DNA of 64,000 nucleotides from NCBI GenBank assembly GCA_023525715.1, contig CM042016.1, forward strand, positions 64,349,382-64,413,381, written 5' to 3'. This DNA is from Cichorium intybus (taxonomy: Eukaryota > Streptophyta > Magnoliopsida > Asterales > Asteraceae). The position numbers and the translations under genes were made by a program. The first letter of the stretch is position 1; each line of letters opens with the position of its first letter. The notes under the pieces were generated by a model, which saw only the letters and a list, made by a program, of their open reading frames with translations, searched no databases and was not told the DNA's origin. This document shows positions 47,643 to 61,000 of this stretch, piece by piece.

Positions 47643-50318
47643 TATCACACCCCGATCCTTGGCGGAATCGATCAAGGCATGATATATTGTTCAAAGTCTC
47701 ATGACAACTATGTTATAATATGATTAGATTCAATTAAGTACTAAGTATGCAAACAAGATCCACAACATACAAATACAAATCCAAATGCAACAACATTTAT
47801 TACATCAAATTTAAATAGTCTTGTGGGTTTCTAAGGTACACCCTACTTTTCATCAACTTCATTCTTCAAATCTGCATCATGAGAAAAAACAAGTCAACTA
47901 CGAGAGTTGGTGAGTAATCTAGTTTTATTAAAGAAAATTGTGAGTTTGAATAATTTGAAATTTGTTTTCTTTTGAAGTTGGCAAGCAACTGTTATTGAGA
48001 TAACAGTTTATAAATCAAAAATTAATTAACAAATGATAAGAACAACAATAAGTCCTCACCCTATATATACATATATATGTATATATATAGGATGGAGCAT
48101 CTAATCATCATACACACTCAACCATGTGCGATCAATCACCTTAGCGTCCCAAGGCAGGGTGGTCAACCCAATAGCGCTATTATTGTCCATAACGTACGTC
48201 AAGAATACGGGCATAGTTATGGAGATTAGACTAAAAATTGTAATGCACTACAAGTACATGTAGCGTAAACAAACAATAATTATACAAATAATGATTCATG
48301 TATAAATGTCCTAACAAGGTCTCAATGGTGAAAAAATAATAAAATGAAGTTGGAACATATTAAAACCACATGATACACCCCAAAAGTATTGAAAATTATA
48401 AATATGGGGTAGATTACTCACATTAGTCCAATAAGGAATGCGCGTGTTGTACGATAGACGGCTCGAGTCAAAATGTCGTAGAACCTAATATAATTAATAG
48501 TTTTGGTTTAGGAATCGATAAACGGGAATATAGTATTAATAAAAATAATTAGACACATATTCTTATATTAGATGAATTAACAATAATCCAAATTTTGTTT
48601 TGAATATTAATGTATTCATATGTTAAATGAATTTTAAATTGAATTAATTACTTTGCTTAATTAATTTATATTTTCACTTTAGGCAAGATTTTAATAATTT
48701 CTTATTAAAATAATAACTAGTCAAATTATAAGTATTTACAGATTTTATATATTATAAACAATTATTTATATGAAATAATCATTAAAAATGCATTTTTACA
48801 TGTTTAGATATTTAGGAAAATGGTTATAAATACTAAACAGTAATGAAACATTCTGAAATTATCAGAAAATCATTATTTCATAAAATAGTAATTACTGCAA
48901 AATGTTCATATTTTTCTTAACTGCTTTAGTATTTATTTATATTTTAATAATTAAACCACAACAAATCTCGGGAAAAATAATAAATGATTCCCAAAAATTC
49001 TGGAAAATTAACCATAGTTTTCTAACATTATATTAAGCCTACTGTAAATATGTTGGATATTTTGGACTATGGGAAGTATTTCTTATATTTTTCATTATTA
49101 ACTAATCAATAAAATCATAAATAATAAGAAAATATTAAGAGAAATTCATTAGACTTTTTATTTATGATTAACATGTTATATATGATATTCTGATAAGGTT
49201 TTATAATTTTTGGACATGTGTAGCTATTTATTATCAATTTAAACCATTAAATAATCATTAAATCAGGAAAAATAAGCAAACATTCTTACAAAATCTGTAA
49301 ATTTTGTCATGGAGTCTTTAAAATGTTAATAAGGTGTGAAAAATATAAAATCTAGTTTTTAACATACATAACTATATTTTGCAATTTATTTATCTACAAC
49401 AAAATAAAATACAAAATAAGCATCAAACAGTAATATAAATGCATGAAACTTTATAAATCCACTTTACTCAATATATGGGTTGTTCCAAAATTTTCTCAGA
49501 ATTTATTGACTGCAAAAAGTATTTTATGTGAATTATTGCCCTATTTTATTGCAATAATTATAGTAATTCAATAAAAATAAGTTATTTTCTAAAAATTTCC
49601 AGAACTTCTTATTTTATTGATGGGATCCTGAAAACATTCAGGTTTATGCATAAAATGAGTTTTAGATAGTTTGGTGGATTTAATTTGTTTCATTCATGAA
49701 TTTGAGACTTTTAACAACATACCTTGATGAATGCTTCATGAGGGATGAAGATTTGAGTATATTGGAGTGTTCTTGGCTGAAATATGAAGATTTCTAGGAG
49801 GAATTTCGAGATTGAGAGTGAGAGAAAGAATAGATATGGTTTGAGTGGTGATGAGAATAATGTGTTAGGAGAAAAATGAAAGGAAAGATGATGGGAGGTG
49901 TGAGTGGGAGACAATGGGAATACACTTTTACTTTTGGTGGTCTTCGTAATTCCCCACTAACACAAGCATCTTAAGAGTTTTATAAAATTTAATGTAGTGT
50001 TTATAAAAATAGAGTTTTATAAAAAATAGGTTAATATTTGATTATAACAATCTATTTTGATTTGAAGTTTAATTATAGCATTCAAGTTTGATTTTTTTAA
50101 TTTAATTAGAGCATCATACTTTGATTTGATTTTAATATGGTATCATAATTTAATTTGGTTATAGTTATAACGTTATACTATGCTATATTGCTATTAACGT
50201 CAATTTATATCGTAGTGTAAGGGTTTTGATCCTATTAGCATCAAGAAATCTCGAGTAGGGTTTATTAAATTTCCAATTGGGTTGAGTTGACCCGAATCCA
50301 TTTTAGGCGGATGTCACA
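47643..50318 (-). mobile_element. 3' LTR, 2676 bp
   Basis: Differs from 54820-57440 mainly by a 56-bp segment at about 49126-49181 that the other LTR lacks. The PPT complement (GTCTCCCCTACTT) follows at 50319. Confidence 0.9.
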
Positions 50319-50331
50319 GTCTCCCCTACTT
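50319..50331 (-). other. polypurine tract of the Gypsy element
   Basis: Minus strand AAGTAGGGGAGAC next to the 3' LTR. The same tract recurs at 57441-57453 next to the second LTR. Confidence 0.85.
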
Positions 50332-50368
50332 TAGGAAATTTTGTCCCGAAATTTAAGAAGATAGTACC

Positions 50369-53300
50369 TTAAGAGAAAAGTTGCGGGTATTTGGTACGCA
50401 TTTGATCCTCACGCTCCCATGTATACTCGGGTCCACGTGCTGACTGCCACCTGACCTTGACCAGGGGAATGCGACTTCTTTTGAGTTGCTTTTCCTTTCG
50501 GTCAGCAATTTCCAAGGGTTTCTCGATAAATTGCATTGTCTCGTCGATTTGGATATCCTCGAGAGTAACATGAAGGTTCTCGTCTGCTAAACACTTCTTG
50601 AGGTTGGCTATATGAAATACTGGGTGAACTTTATTAAGCTCTATTGGTAGATCCAACTCGTAGGCTACTGGTCCGATCCTTTTCAGGATTTTGAACGGGC
50701 CTACATAGCGTGGTGCCAATTTACCCTTGCGTCCAAATCGAACCACACCTTTCCATGGGGACACTTTTAACATGACCATGTCACCCACGGTAATTTCAAG
50801 CGGTTTGCGTCGCTTGTCGGCGTAACTCTTTTGTCGGCTACGAGCTGCGAGAAGGTTATTGCGAATCTGAGTGATTTTGTCGGTTGTTTGCTGGATAAGC
50901 TCAGGACCAATGATTGGAGAATCCACTGTTGCGCGAATCACGTGGGACTCGCCAATTTCATGCCAGCAAATAAGAGATCGGCATTTACGGCCATACAATG
51001 CCTCAAATGATGGCATCTTGATGCTAGAATGATAACTGTTATTATAGGAGAATTCCACCAACGGTAAATGAGAGTCCAAGTTTCCTCCGAAATCTAAGAC
51101 ACACGCCCTCAACATATCTTCGAGTGTTTGAATTGTCCTCTCAGATTGACCATCGGTTTGAGGATGTTAGGCAGTACTGAGATCGAGGCGGGTTCCCATG
51201 GCTGCTTGAAGTGATTGCCAAAACCGAGAGAGAAATCTCCCATCACGATCTGAAATGATGCTGAGAGGGATGCCATGCCGACTAACTATCTCGTCGATGT
51301 AAATCCGAGCAAGTTGTTCGACCTTGAAATGTTCACGGATGGGAAGGAAATGAGCGGATTTGGTCAAACGATCAATGATTACCCAAATCCATGGCGATCG
51401 CTTCCCATTTCCACTCGGGGATTACCGGTTGGACCAATAGTCCAAAGGGTCGTTGATGTTCTGCTTTGACCCTGGAACATGTAAGACATTTGGCCACGAA
51501 TAAAGCAATATCCTTTTTCATTCCCGACCACCAATAATTGGTTCTCAGGCCATGATACATCTTTTCAGCGCCAGGATGAATGGAATATCGAGTTTTATGG
51601 ATTTCTTCCATCAGGAAGGTACGAAGATTGTCGCGATCTGGGATCCAGATGCGATCTTAATAATAGAAAATACCATCAGATTTACTTTCCAACTCCCCAT
51701 CAATTCCCGTGGGCATGTCATTTTCGGTAATTGCCGAGTGTTAGGCTCATCGAATTCGGTCACTGAGATTAGACAAGATAGGAGAACATATTAGATGAAA
51801 TGCTTTGGCATGTTCTTTTCGACTTAACGCGTCGGCTACCACGTTTTCCTTGCCCGGACGATAGCGTATTTCACACTCGTAATCATTTAGGAGTTCGACC
51901 CATCGTGTTTGTCTCATATTGAGTTCCTTTTGATTAAGAATATGTTGCAAGCTCTTGTGGTCGGTGAAAATTACGCATTTAGTGCCGTAAAGGTAATGCC
52001 TCCAAATTTTAAGAGCGAAAACCACGGCACCGAGCTCCAAATCATGAGTCGTATAATTCCTTTCATGGATTTTGAGTTGTCGCGATGCGTAAGCTATAAC
52101 CTTTCCACTTTGCATCAAAACACAACCTAGACCGAGATTGGTGGCATCGCAGTATACCACGAAATCTTCGGATCCTTCAGGGAGTGTAAGAATCGGAGCG
52201 TCACACAATCTTTGTTTAAGGGTTTGGAAAGCGTCTTCTTGCTTGGGTCCCCAATCAAATGACGTACCCTTGCAAGTGAGAAAAGTAAGCGGTAAAGCGA
52301 TCTTTGAGAAATTTGAAATGAAACGCCGGTAATAGCCAGCTAAACCGAGAAATGATCGAATTTCCTTGGGGGTACGTGGGGCTTTCCAATTCTTAACTGC
52401 TTCAACTTTTGCGGGATCGACTAAAATACCCTTGTCACTTACAATATGACCGAGGAATTGTACCTCATTTAACCAAAACTCGCATTTCGAAAATTTGGCA
52501 TAGAGTTGATTTCCTTGCAATGTTTGGAGAGTTAGACGAAGGTGTCTTTCATGGTCTGCCTTTGTCTTGGAGTAAATGAGGATGTCATCAATAAAGACGA
52601 TAACAAAACGGTCGAGATAATGTTTAAATACCCGATTCATCAAGTCCATGAATGCGGCAGGGGCATTCGTTAGGCCAAAAGGCATAACAGTGAACTCGTA
52701 ATGACCATAGCGGGTTCGGAAAGCGGTTTTGGGGATGTCTTCTTCCCGTACTCGAAGTTGGTGATAACCCGAGCGGAGGTCGATTTTTGAGAAGCATGAA
52801 GCTCATTGAAGCTGATCAAAAAGGTCGTCGATCCGAGGTAACGGATATCGGTTCTTGATGTTCAATTTATTTAACTCCCAATAATCGATACACATACGAA
52901 ACGAACCATCTTTCTTTTTGATGAAAAGAACCGGGGCTCCCCAAGGTGAAGTACTAGGGCGGATAAATCCCTTATCGGTTAATTCTTGGAGCTGACTTGC
53001 CAATTCTTGCATCTCGGTTGGAGCCAACCGATATGGAGACTTGGCAATGGGAGCAGCCTCAGGAACGAGATCGATGCGGAACTCTAGCTCACGTACTGGA
53101 GGGAGTCCAGATACGTCATCGGGAAAGATGTCGGGAAAGTCTCGTACAATCGTAATATCTTCGATCTTCTTTTCTTTGACCTTTGTTTCCACCACATGGG
53201 CTAAGAAAGCCATGTATTCTTTACGTAGATATGATCGAGCTTGAGTACATGACATAAGACTAAGCTTTTTTGAACGAGTCTCGCCATAAATACGAAGACT

Positions 53301-54008
53301 TTGACCGTCGGCAAGAGGAATACGAATAAACTTCTCGTAACATACTATTTTAGCATGGTTTTGGGATAGCCAATCCATTCCCACGATGATGTCGAAGCTA
53401 CCAAGTTCCATAGGAACTAAATTGACGGAAAATTTATGACCGCAAAAATCGAAAGTGCAATCTTGGATGACTGCATTAAGTGAAATGTATTTTCCATTGG
53501 CGACTTCTACGGTAAAATGTTCATCAAGAATCGTGCGAGGTGTGTGAAGTATGGGTTCAAATTCCAAAGACACAAAACTTTTATCGGCACCTGAATCAAA
53601 TAGTACTGACGCGTAGCAGTCATTTATGAGAAACGTACAATTTACGACCTTGTTATCGGTCTGTGCTTGGGTTGCGGTAATGACAAATGCTCGGCCTTTG
53701 GGAGCTGAAACCTGCATTGTTGGATTTGCCTGGGCTTGAGTGTTAATGATATTGACAAGCCTAGGACACGTGTTTCTGAAATGGGTGGGGTCACCACAGT
53801 TGAAGCATGTTCCAGTTGGATACCGGGTTTGTGTTTGCTGATTTGAGGGTAGAGCGAATGGTCGCTGAGTTTTTGGTGCACGGCATGTGTCCGCCAAGTG
53901 GCCATAGCGACCACAAGTCGTACAAAGGCGACACGGGCTGGTGGACATATGGTGATAGTTACAATGGTTACAGAGGGGGTCGTAATGCCATCTATGAGAA
54001 ACACGCAT
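50369..54008 (-). pseudogene. Gypsy gag-end/pol polyprotein, broken
   Basis: Order on the minus strand: two zinc knuckles (CTTCGRYGHLADTC and CFNCGDPTHFRNTC, about 53770-53940), aspartic protease (VLFDSGADKSF, about 53600), RT (SPWGAPVLFIKKKDGSFRMC, then VMPFGLTNAPAAFM and the catalytic FIDDILIYS), RNase H (VYCDATNLGLGC, FTDHKSLQHIL, VVADALSRK), integrase zinc finger (HPGAEKMYHG, CLTCSRVKAEHQRP) and core (TKSAHFLPIREH, GIPLSIISDRDG), ending with SPWKGVVRF and a chromodomain-like tail (VKVRWQSARGPEYTWE). Breaks: stop at 52803-52805 in RT, stop at 51747-51749 and another near 51658 after RNase H, a small deletion with frameshift near 51370, and a stop at 51167-51169. The main capsid part of gag is missing. 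It cannot be autonomous. Confidence 0.92.
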
Positions 54009-54804
54009 ATGGACTTGTGAGTTATTTGTAAATTAATTATGGAAATTAAGTTTGTAGACATTGTTGGTTAAAATGATTGTAAAACACTTGTTGGGCCATG
54101 GTTAGGAGTGTTGGGCACCTTTTGGGCTTTCCATAGGTACTAAATGTGAAGCATGTAGCAATTGCGTGGGCCCCCACAATACTAAGTTTTCACATGTTTT
54201 TCCCACTTCAAGGCCCATTAGGGAACTTAATAGTCCAATGAGTTGGCCATTTTGGAGTGTATCCTTTCGGATACGTTTGATAAGGTCGGGTAGTTTGATG
54301 GCTCAAAAGTAATGTGAATGACGCGCTTTGGGCTATAGGTTTGGGAACTCTCGCCTTTGGTCCCCAGGTAAGCAAACTGGTCCCTCGGTTGATTGGGATG
54401 TATACGAATGCTTTCCTAGTCAGGACTTTCGGGCTACCGGCACCTCCCCCTTCCAGTTACTACGCGTCCATTACTTTGATCCTACCCAACTAGAGTGGAT
54501 GACTTTTAATTTCTTATGAGCTCTAAGGAATATATATGTATATAAAATTTTATTTTGAAACCATTTGAGTATGTGTGTGATTTTAAGAGAAAGAGGAGAA
54601 AATTCACAAGTGTATGCACACATATAAGTGTCGGGAATAATACGTAAGCACATAAGGGAGCAATTAGCACACAAAGGTATTTCTAGGATTTTCTAAGTGC
54701 GAATTGCATGCAGCTGTGTGTGCATTTTATAAACTAGCATACGAGAGGACCCTAGAGGCTATAGACTAGGTCAAGGCAATTAACCTAATTTCCTATAGTC
54801 AAGG
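54009..54804 (-). other. leader of the Gypsy element, gag capsid region missing
   Basis: Between the PBS and the first zinc knuckle there is only about 800 bp and no capsid-type gag domain; the ORFs at 54328-54519 and 54471-54674 have no domain. Confidence 0.6.
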
Positions 54805-54816
54805 GCTCTGATACCA
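54805..54816 (-). other. primer binding site of the Gypsy element
   Basis: Minus strand TGGTATCAGAGC, three bases from the LTR at 54820. Confidence 0.92.
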
Positions 54817-54819
54817 ATC

Positions 54820-57440
54820 TGTCACACCCTGATCCTTGGCGGAATCGATCAAGGCATGATATATTGTTCAAAGTCTCATGACAACTATGTTATAATATGA
54901 TTAGATTCAATTAAGTACTAAGTATGCAAACAAGATCCACAACATACAAATACAAATCCAAATGCAACAACATTTATTACATCAAATTTAAATAGTCTTG
55001 TGGGTTTCTAAGGTACATCCTACTTTTCATCAACTTCATTCTTCAAATCTGCATCATGAGAAAAAACAAGTCAACTACGAGAGTTGGTGAGTAATCTAGT
55101 TTTATTAAAGAAAATTGTGAGTTTGAATAATTTGAAATTTGTTTTCTTTTGAAGTTGGCAAGCAACTGTTATTGAGATAACAGTTTATAAATCAAAAATT
55201 GATTAACAAATGATAAGAACAACAATAAGTCCTCACCCTATATATACATATATATGTATATATATAGGATGGAGCATCTAATCATCATACACACTCAACC
55301 ATGTGCGATCAATCACCTTAGCGTCCCAAGGCGGGGTGGTCAACCCAATAGCGCTATTATTGTCCATAACGTACGTCAAGAATACGGGCATAGTTATGGA
55401 GATTAGACTAAAAATTGTAATGCACTACAAGTACATGTAGCGTAAACAAACAATAATTATACAAATAATGATTCATGTATAAATGTCCTAACAAGGTCTC
55501 AATGGTGAAAAAATAATAAAATGAAGTTGGAACATATTAAAACCACATGATACACCCCAAAAGTATTGAAAATTATAAATATGGGGTAGATTACTCACAT
55601 TAGTCCAATAAGGAATGCGCGTGTTGTACGATAGACGGCTCGAGTCAAAATGTCGTAGAACCTAATATAATTAATAGTTTTGGTTTAGGAATCGATAAAC
55701 GGGAATATAGTATTAATAAAAATAATTAGACACATATTCTTATATTAGATGAATTAACAATAATCCAAATTTTGTTTTGAATATTAATGTATTCATATGT
55801 TAAATGAATTTTAAATTGAATTAATTACTTTGCTTAATTAATTTATATTTTCACTTTAGGCAAGATTTTAATAATTTCTTATTAAAATAATAACTAGTCA
55901 AATTATAAGTATTTACAGATTTTATATATTATAAACAATTATTTATATGAAATAATCATTAAAAATGCATTTTTACATGTTTAGATATTTAGGAAAATGG
56001 TTTTAAATACTAAACAGTAATGAAACATTCTGAAATTATCAGAAAATCATTATTTCATAAAATAGTAATTACTGCAAAATGTTCATATTTTTCTTAACTG
56101 CTTTAGTATTTATTTATATTTTAATAATTAAACCACAACAAATTTCGGGAAAAATAATAAATGATTCCCAAAAATTCTGGAAAATTAACCATAGTTTTCT
56201 AACATTATATTGAGCCTACTGTAAATATGTTGGATATTTTGGACTATGGGAAGTATTTCTTATGTTTTTCATTATTAACTAATCAATAAAATCATAAATA
56301 ATATGATATTCTGATAAGGTTTTATAATATTTGGACATGTGTAGCTATTTATTATCAATTTAAACCATTAAATAATCATTAAATCAGGAAAAATAAGCAC
56401 ACATTCTTACAAAAATCTGTAAATTTTGTCATGGAGTCTTTAAAATGTTAATAAGGTGCGAAAAATATAAAATCTAGTTTTTAACATACATAACTATATT
56501 TTGCAATTTATTTATTTACAACAAAATAAAATACAAAATAAGCATCAAACAGTAATATAAATGCATGAAACTTTATAAATCCACTTTACTCAATATATGG
56601 GTTGTTCCAAAATTTTCTCAGAATTTATTGACTGCAAAAAGTATTTTATGTGAATTATTGCCCTATTTTATTGCAATAATTATAGTAATTCAATAAAAAT
56701 AAGTTATTTTCTAAAAATTTCCAGAACTTCTTATTTTATTGATGGGATCCTGAAAACAATCAGGTTTATGCATAAAATGAGTTTTAGATAGTTTGGTGGA
56801 TTTAATTTGTTTCATTCATGAATTTGAGACTTTTAACAACATACCTTGATGAATGCTTCATGAGGGATGAAGATTTAAGTATATTGGAGTGTTCTTGGCT
56901 GAAATATGAAGATTTCTAGGAGGAATTTCGAGATTGAGAGTGAGAGAAAGAATATATATGGTTTGAGTGGTGATGAGAATAATGTGTTAGGAGAAAAATG
57001 AAAGGAAAGATGATGGGAGGTGTGAGTGGGAGACAATGGGAATACACTTTTACTTTTGGTGGTCTTCATAATTCCCCACTAACACAAGCATCTTAAGAGT
57101 TTTATAAAATTTAATGTAGTGTTTATAAAAATAGAGTTTTATAAAAAATAGGTTATTATTTGATTATAACAATCTACTTTGATTTGAAGTTTAATTATAG
57201 CATTCAAGTTTGATTTTTTTAATTTAATTAGAGCATCATACTTTGATTTGATTTTAATATGGTATCATATTTTAATTTGGTTATAGTTATAACGTTATAC
57301 TATGCTATATTGCTATTAACGTCAATTTATATCGTAGTGTAAGGGTTTTGATCCTATTAGCGTCAAGAAATCTCGAGTAGGGTTTATTAAATTTCCAATT
57401 GGGTTGAGTTGACCCAAATCCATTTTAGGCGGATGTCACA
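54820..57440 (-). mobile_element. 5' LTR, 2621 bp (middle of three LTR copies)
   Basis: Starts TGTCACACCCTG in plus coordinates and ends GGATGTCACA. It is followed not by flanking DNA but by a PPT and integrase-end sequence again, so it also served as the 3' LTR of a second, now deleted, unit. Confidence 0.9.
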
Positions 57441-57756
57441 GTCTCCCCTACTTTAGGAAATTTCGTCCCGAAATTTAAGAAGATAGTACCTTAAGAGAAA
57501 AGTTGCGGGTATTTGGTACGCATTTGATCCTCACGCTCCCATGTATACTCGGGTCCACGTGCTGACTGCCACCTGACCTTGACCAGGGGAATGCGACTTC
57601 TTTTGAGTTGCTTTTCCTTTCGGTCAGCAATTTCCAAGGGTTTCTCGATAAATTGCATTGTCTCGTCGATTTGGATATCCTCGAGAGTAACATGAAGGTT
57701 CTCGTCTGCTAAACACTTCTTGAGGTTGGCTATATGAAATACTGGGTGAACTTTAT
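57441..57756 (-). mobile_element. duplicated interior fragment (PPT and end of integrase)
   Basis: Nearly identical to 50319-50634, covering the PPT and the last integrase codons. It is cut at GGGTGAACTTTATTA, where the sequence switches to LTR sequence. Confidence 0.9.
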
Positions 57757-58055
57757 TAAAAAATAGGTTATTATTTGATTATAACAATCTACTTTGATTT
57801 GAAGTTTAATTATAGCATTCAAGTTTGATTTTTTTAATTTAATTAGAGCATCATACTTTGATTTGATTTTAATATGGTATCATAATTTAATTTGGTTATA
57901 GTTATAACGTTATACTATGCTATATTGCTATTAACGTCAATTTATATCGTAGTGTAAGGGTTTTGATCCTATTAGCGTCAAGAAATCTCGAGTAGGGTTT
58001 ATTAAATTTCCAATTGGGTTGGGTTGACCTGAATCCATTTTAGGCGGATGTCACA
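57757..58055 (-). mobile_element. partial third LTR (299 bp)
   Basis: Matches the last 299 bp of both full LTRs and ends at the GAGAC target duplication, so it is the true right border of the insertion. Confidence 0.88.
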
Positions 58056-58060
58056 GAGAC

Positions 58061-61000
58061 TGCCTATAAAATGGCGGTCTAATGGGTGTCCACTCTCACC
58101 CACCGCTCTCCTGATCAGTGGAGGGTCGTTAGCCGAACGGGTTTGATAGGACCGCCTAATCTCATTAAAAGTATAATGTTATTAATCAAAGTACTAGAAC
58201 CGCTTTATAAAATCCCAAATCTAGTTACTTTAGGAAAAATGTGAAATGATGCTAACCCATGAAATTGCACATTACACTTTATGAGACATTAGTGGAGTGT
58301 GTGTGGTTAACTGACACTCTAATAGGGGCTCATAAAGGGTGGTAATGGGTTTCTCATGATTTATCATTATTGATGGAGCATGTGTGGTTAACCGGCACAT
58401 CAATTAGAGATGATAAATGACATTGAGGTTACCAAGCTAATTTGCATGGTTATTCACATCTAGTTTGTGATCCTCGGTATCCCAGTCACAAACAGTAGAG
58501 CATATCCGAGATTAAACATGTCATTGAACAGTTCAATGAATCTCAACAGATCTAGGAATTTCATAAGATGAAATTGATAAGTGTTTATCTACCTTAATGA
58601 CCATTATGTTGTGATTACGACATCCCTCTTCACACCATAGTTGGGGTATTTTGGATCCTAGCCTTGTTAAATAATAAATTGGGTAATTATTTAAAAGGAT
58701 TAAAATTAAACTAACTAATTCAAATTTTATAAATGTCTAAAGATAGTGTCAGTTCTCCTCCTTCTCATTCTTCACCCATTTATGAGAGTTTCAGAAAGCA
58801 CCTATTACATATGGTAAGGCTGACTGGCCTGAACTATGTGGTATGACTTCACAAATAGAGAATGGTTCTTAGTTTTGCTGGCAAGCCATATCTTATTGAG
58901 TGTCCACTCCCTAAGCATCTCATCACATAGTAGCTTGTGATGAGCATGGCCCCTTGACCATTAAGTCCAATGAAGTTTGTTGCCTCATGCTATTGTTCAT
59001 TGACCCCAAGTTCCGCAGGGATTTAGAATTCCTGGGGTGAGATAAGTTAGCACAACTGGTTGAGGAAATGTTCCGAGAACCGGTTGAAAAGGGACGAGCA
59101 AAGATTTTCAAAGAGCTTGAAGTGTGCAGGAAGTAGCACTAGTTCACATGGTCTCAAGATAGAGAGACACATAGGTGAACTGTATAAATTTGGTCACCCT
59201 TGTGATCGGGAGTTAAGCATTAGCTCGACTCGCTGATCTATTCATCTAGATGAACAGAAAGGGTAACCAAATAAGACAATCATGGAAATGCATTCAATGT
59301 CGACTCTGTATGAGTCGTTCATGGAGAAGCATAGTTCCATTGATTCAACTGCTTTAGGATTGAGTCCAGTATTAAGGCGCATCAAGAAATGATCCAGATC
59401 GTCTAGACCGATTGTTCGATGTCTCAAACTGGGAATCCACAGGGTGGATACAATCACAGAAAGATTGGAAAAATGCTCCAAAGCCGAACATTTTGGCAAC
59501 TCGGTAATATCTTAAAAACTCAGAACACCTGATCCTCATTTCCTTGATACAGGATGTGTTTGTCACATTTTCTATGTATGCACGGACTCTGTAGGATGCA
59601 GGATGTTGTCGCACAGGAGCATATTCGGATTGGATCTGGAGCTCGTGCAATTTTGGAGTTAAATTAGATATTTGTTCGTGTTATTAGTTTATAGATGCAT
59701 ATGACATTGTTTCGCATAGTACATTGTTCTAAGGATAATTCTGGTTTAATAAATTTTTTTCTTTTAAAACATGATTGTTTTAATTATCCTCGAAATGTTG
59801 TGTGAATGTGTTGATGGCATAAATAGTAATAACTTGAATGTTGATACATCCAATGGGATTGGATTTATAAATTGTGTTCTTTATGATTGTTAAAGTGAAT
59901 TTTATGAGAATCACTTCAACCAAAGGTCCAGTTGGACATGACTTTGGAATCATTTGACTTAGAGTCACATGATGAACTGAGTGCTTAATAAAATTTATTG
60001 TGGCAAGAAATGAATCACCCAAAGATCCAATGGATAGGATTTTGGAATCAGTTGACTTGGAGCAGGTGATGATTGCATATCTTGAACAAAATTAACAAAG
60101 TCATAAATTTACATAGAGATGTAAAAGATATTAAGATTGTGAGCGACAAACATATAAGTTACTGTGTATTGCTCGAATCTTCGAACACAACACAATTAGT
60201 TATACTTCATGATATTTGGCAATTAGTATGACAAATATGGCTTTGCTTATTAGAATAAGCGATTGATTGAAACCTTGAAGTGTTCAAAGATTTCAAAGGA
60301 AGTACAAGATCAACAGAACCTGAGTGACAACATAGACTGAGAAAATGTTTCACAGTTTATCCTCTTCCAAGAACATTAACGGTTATAATGTGTCTTAGGG
60401 AAGCTGATGGAGCATTGGTCGAAATAGTTCGATCCTCGATGTATCAGATACGTTTCCAATTAGTATTTCAATGAATTGAATATTCGACCAGTCAGACCGC
60501 AGAAACCATATTCCGACCATATCTTAGACTAAGTAGGTTATGCCGACACTGTCTGAAATGTAAAGCTGGGATCGTCCCACTTGTACATAGAAATTCCAGG
60601 GTCATGTAGCGTTCGTCCGAACCTCATGACAAGCTTGAAACTGATCAGCAATGTCATTTTATTGCCCATCCTGGTTGTACCTATGCAAGAAGAGTTCTTT
60701 TGGAAAGGACTCAAGTTCTAAGGAAACAGTGAGAGTAAGAATAATCATGAATGAGTTCAGGGATTAGCCAAAGTGAAAGAACCTCTAGTCATCTCTTGGC
60801 TTTGACCATGAATCAGATTCCTGTTAAACCTGACATGCTTTTCTCTTCGCTTGACCAGTAGTGTTAGTCACCGTCATAAGGAGTTATGATCTGGGTGACA
60901 TACCGATTATTGGTAAAACACTAAAGATGGTACGGATAAGTAATCCGACTACTTAGAAGCATTGGTGAGCCCGGTTACTACCAGATAAGAGAACCTTAGC

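Larger units (their letters stand above)
47643..58055 (-). mobile_element. chromovirus-type Ty3/Gypsy element with a rearranged 5' end, GAGAC duplication
   Basis: 10,413 bp between GAGAC repeats (47638-47642 and 58056-58060). Plus-strand order: LTR (47643-50318), interior with minus-strand pol (50319-54819), LTR (54820-57440), 316 bp repeating the first part of the interior (57441-57756), and the last 299 bp of an LTR (57757-58055). The left terminus reads TATCACACC instead of TGTCACACC, a single-base change. LTR similarity is high, so it is fairly young. Confidence 0.88.

Noticed and set aside
50353..50571. 72-codon minus-strand frame, recurring at 57475-57693
   Set aside because: Out-of-frame shadow of the integrase tail; the recurrence is due to the duplicated interior piece.
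53041..53244. Plus-strand frame within Gypsy pol
   Set aside because: Antisense shadow of the protease/RT coding sequence.
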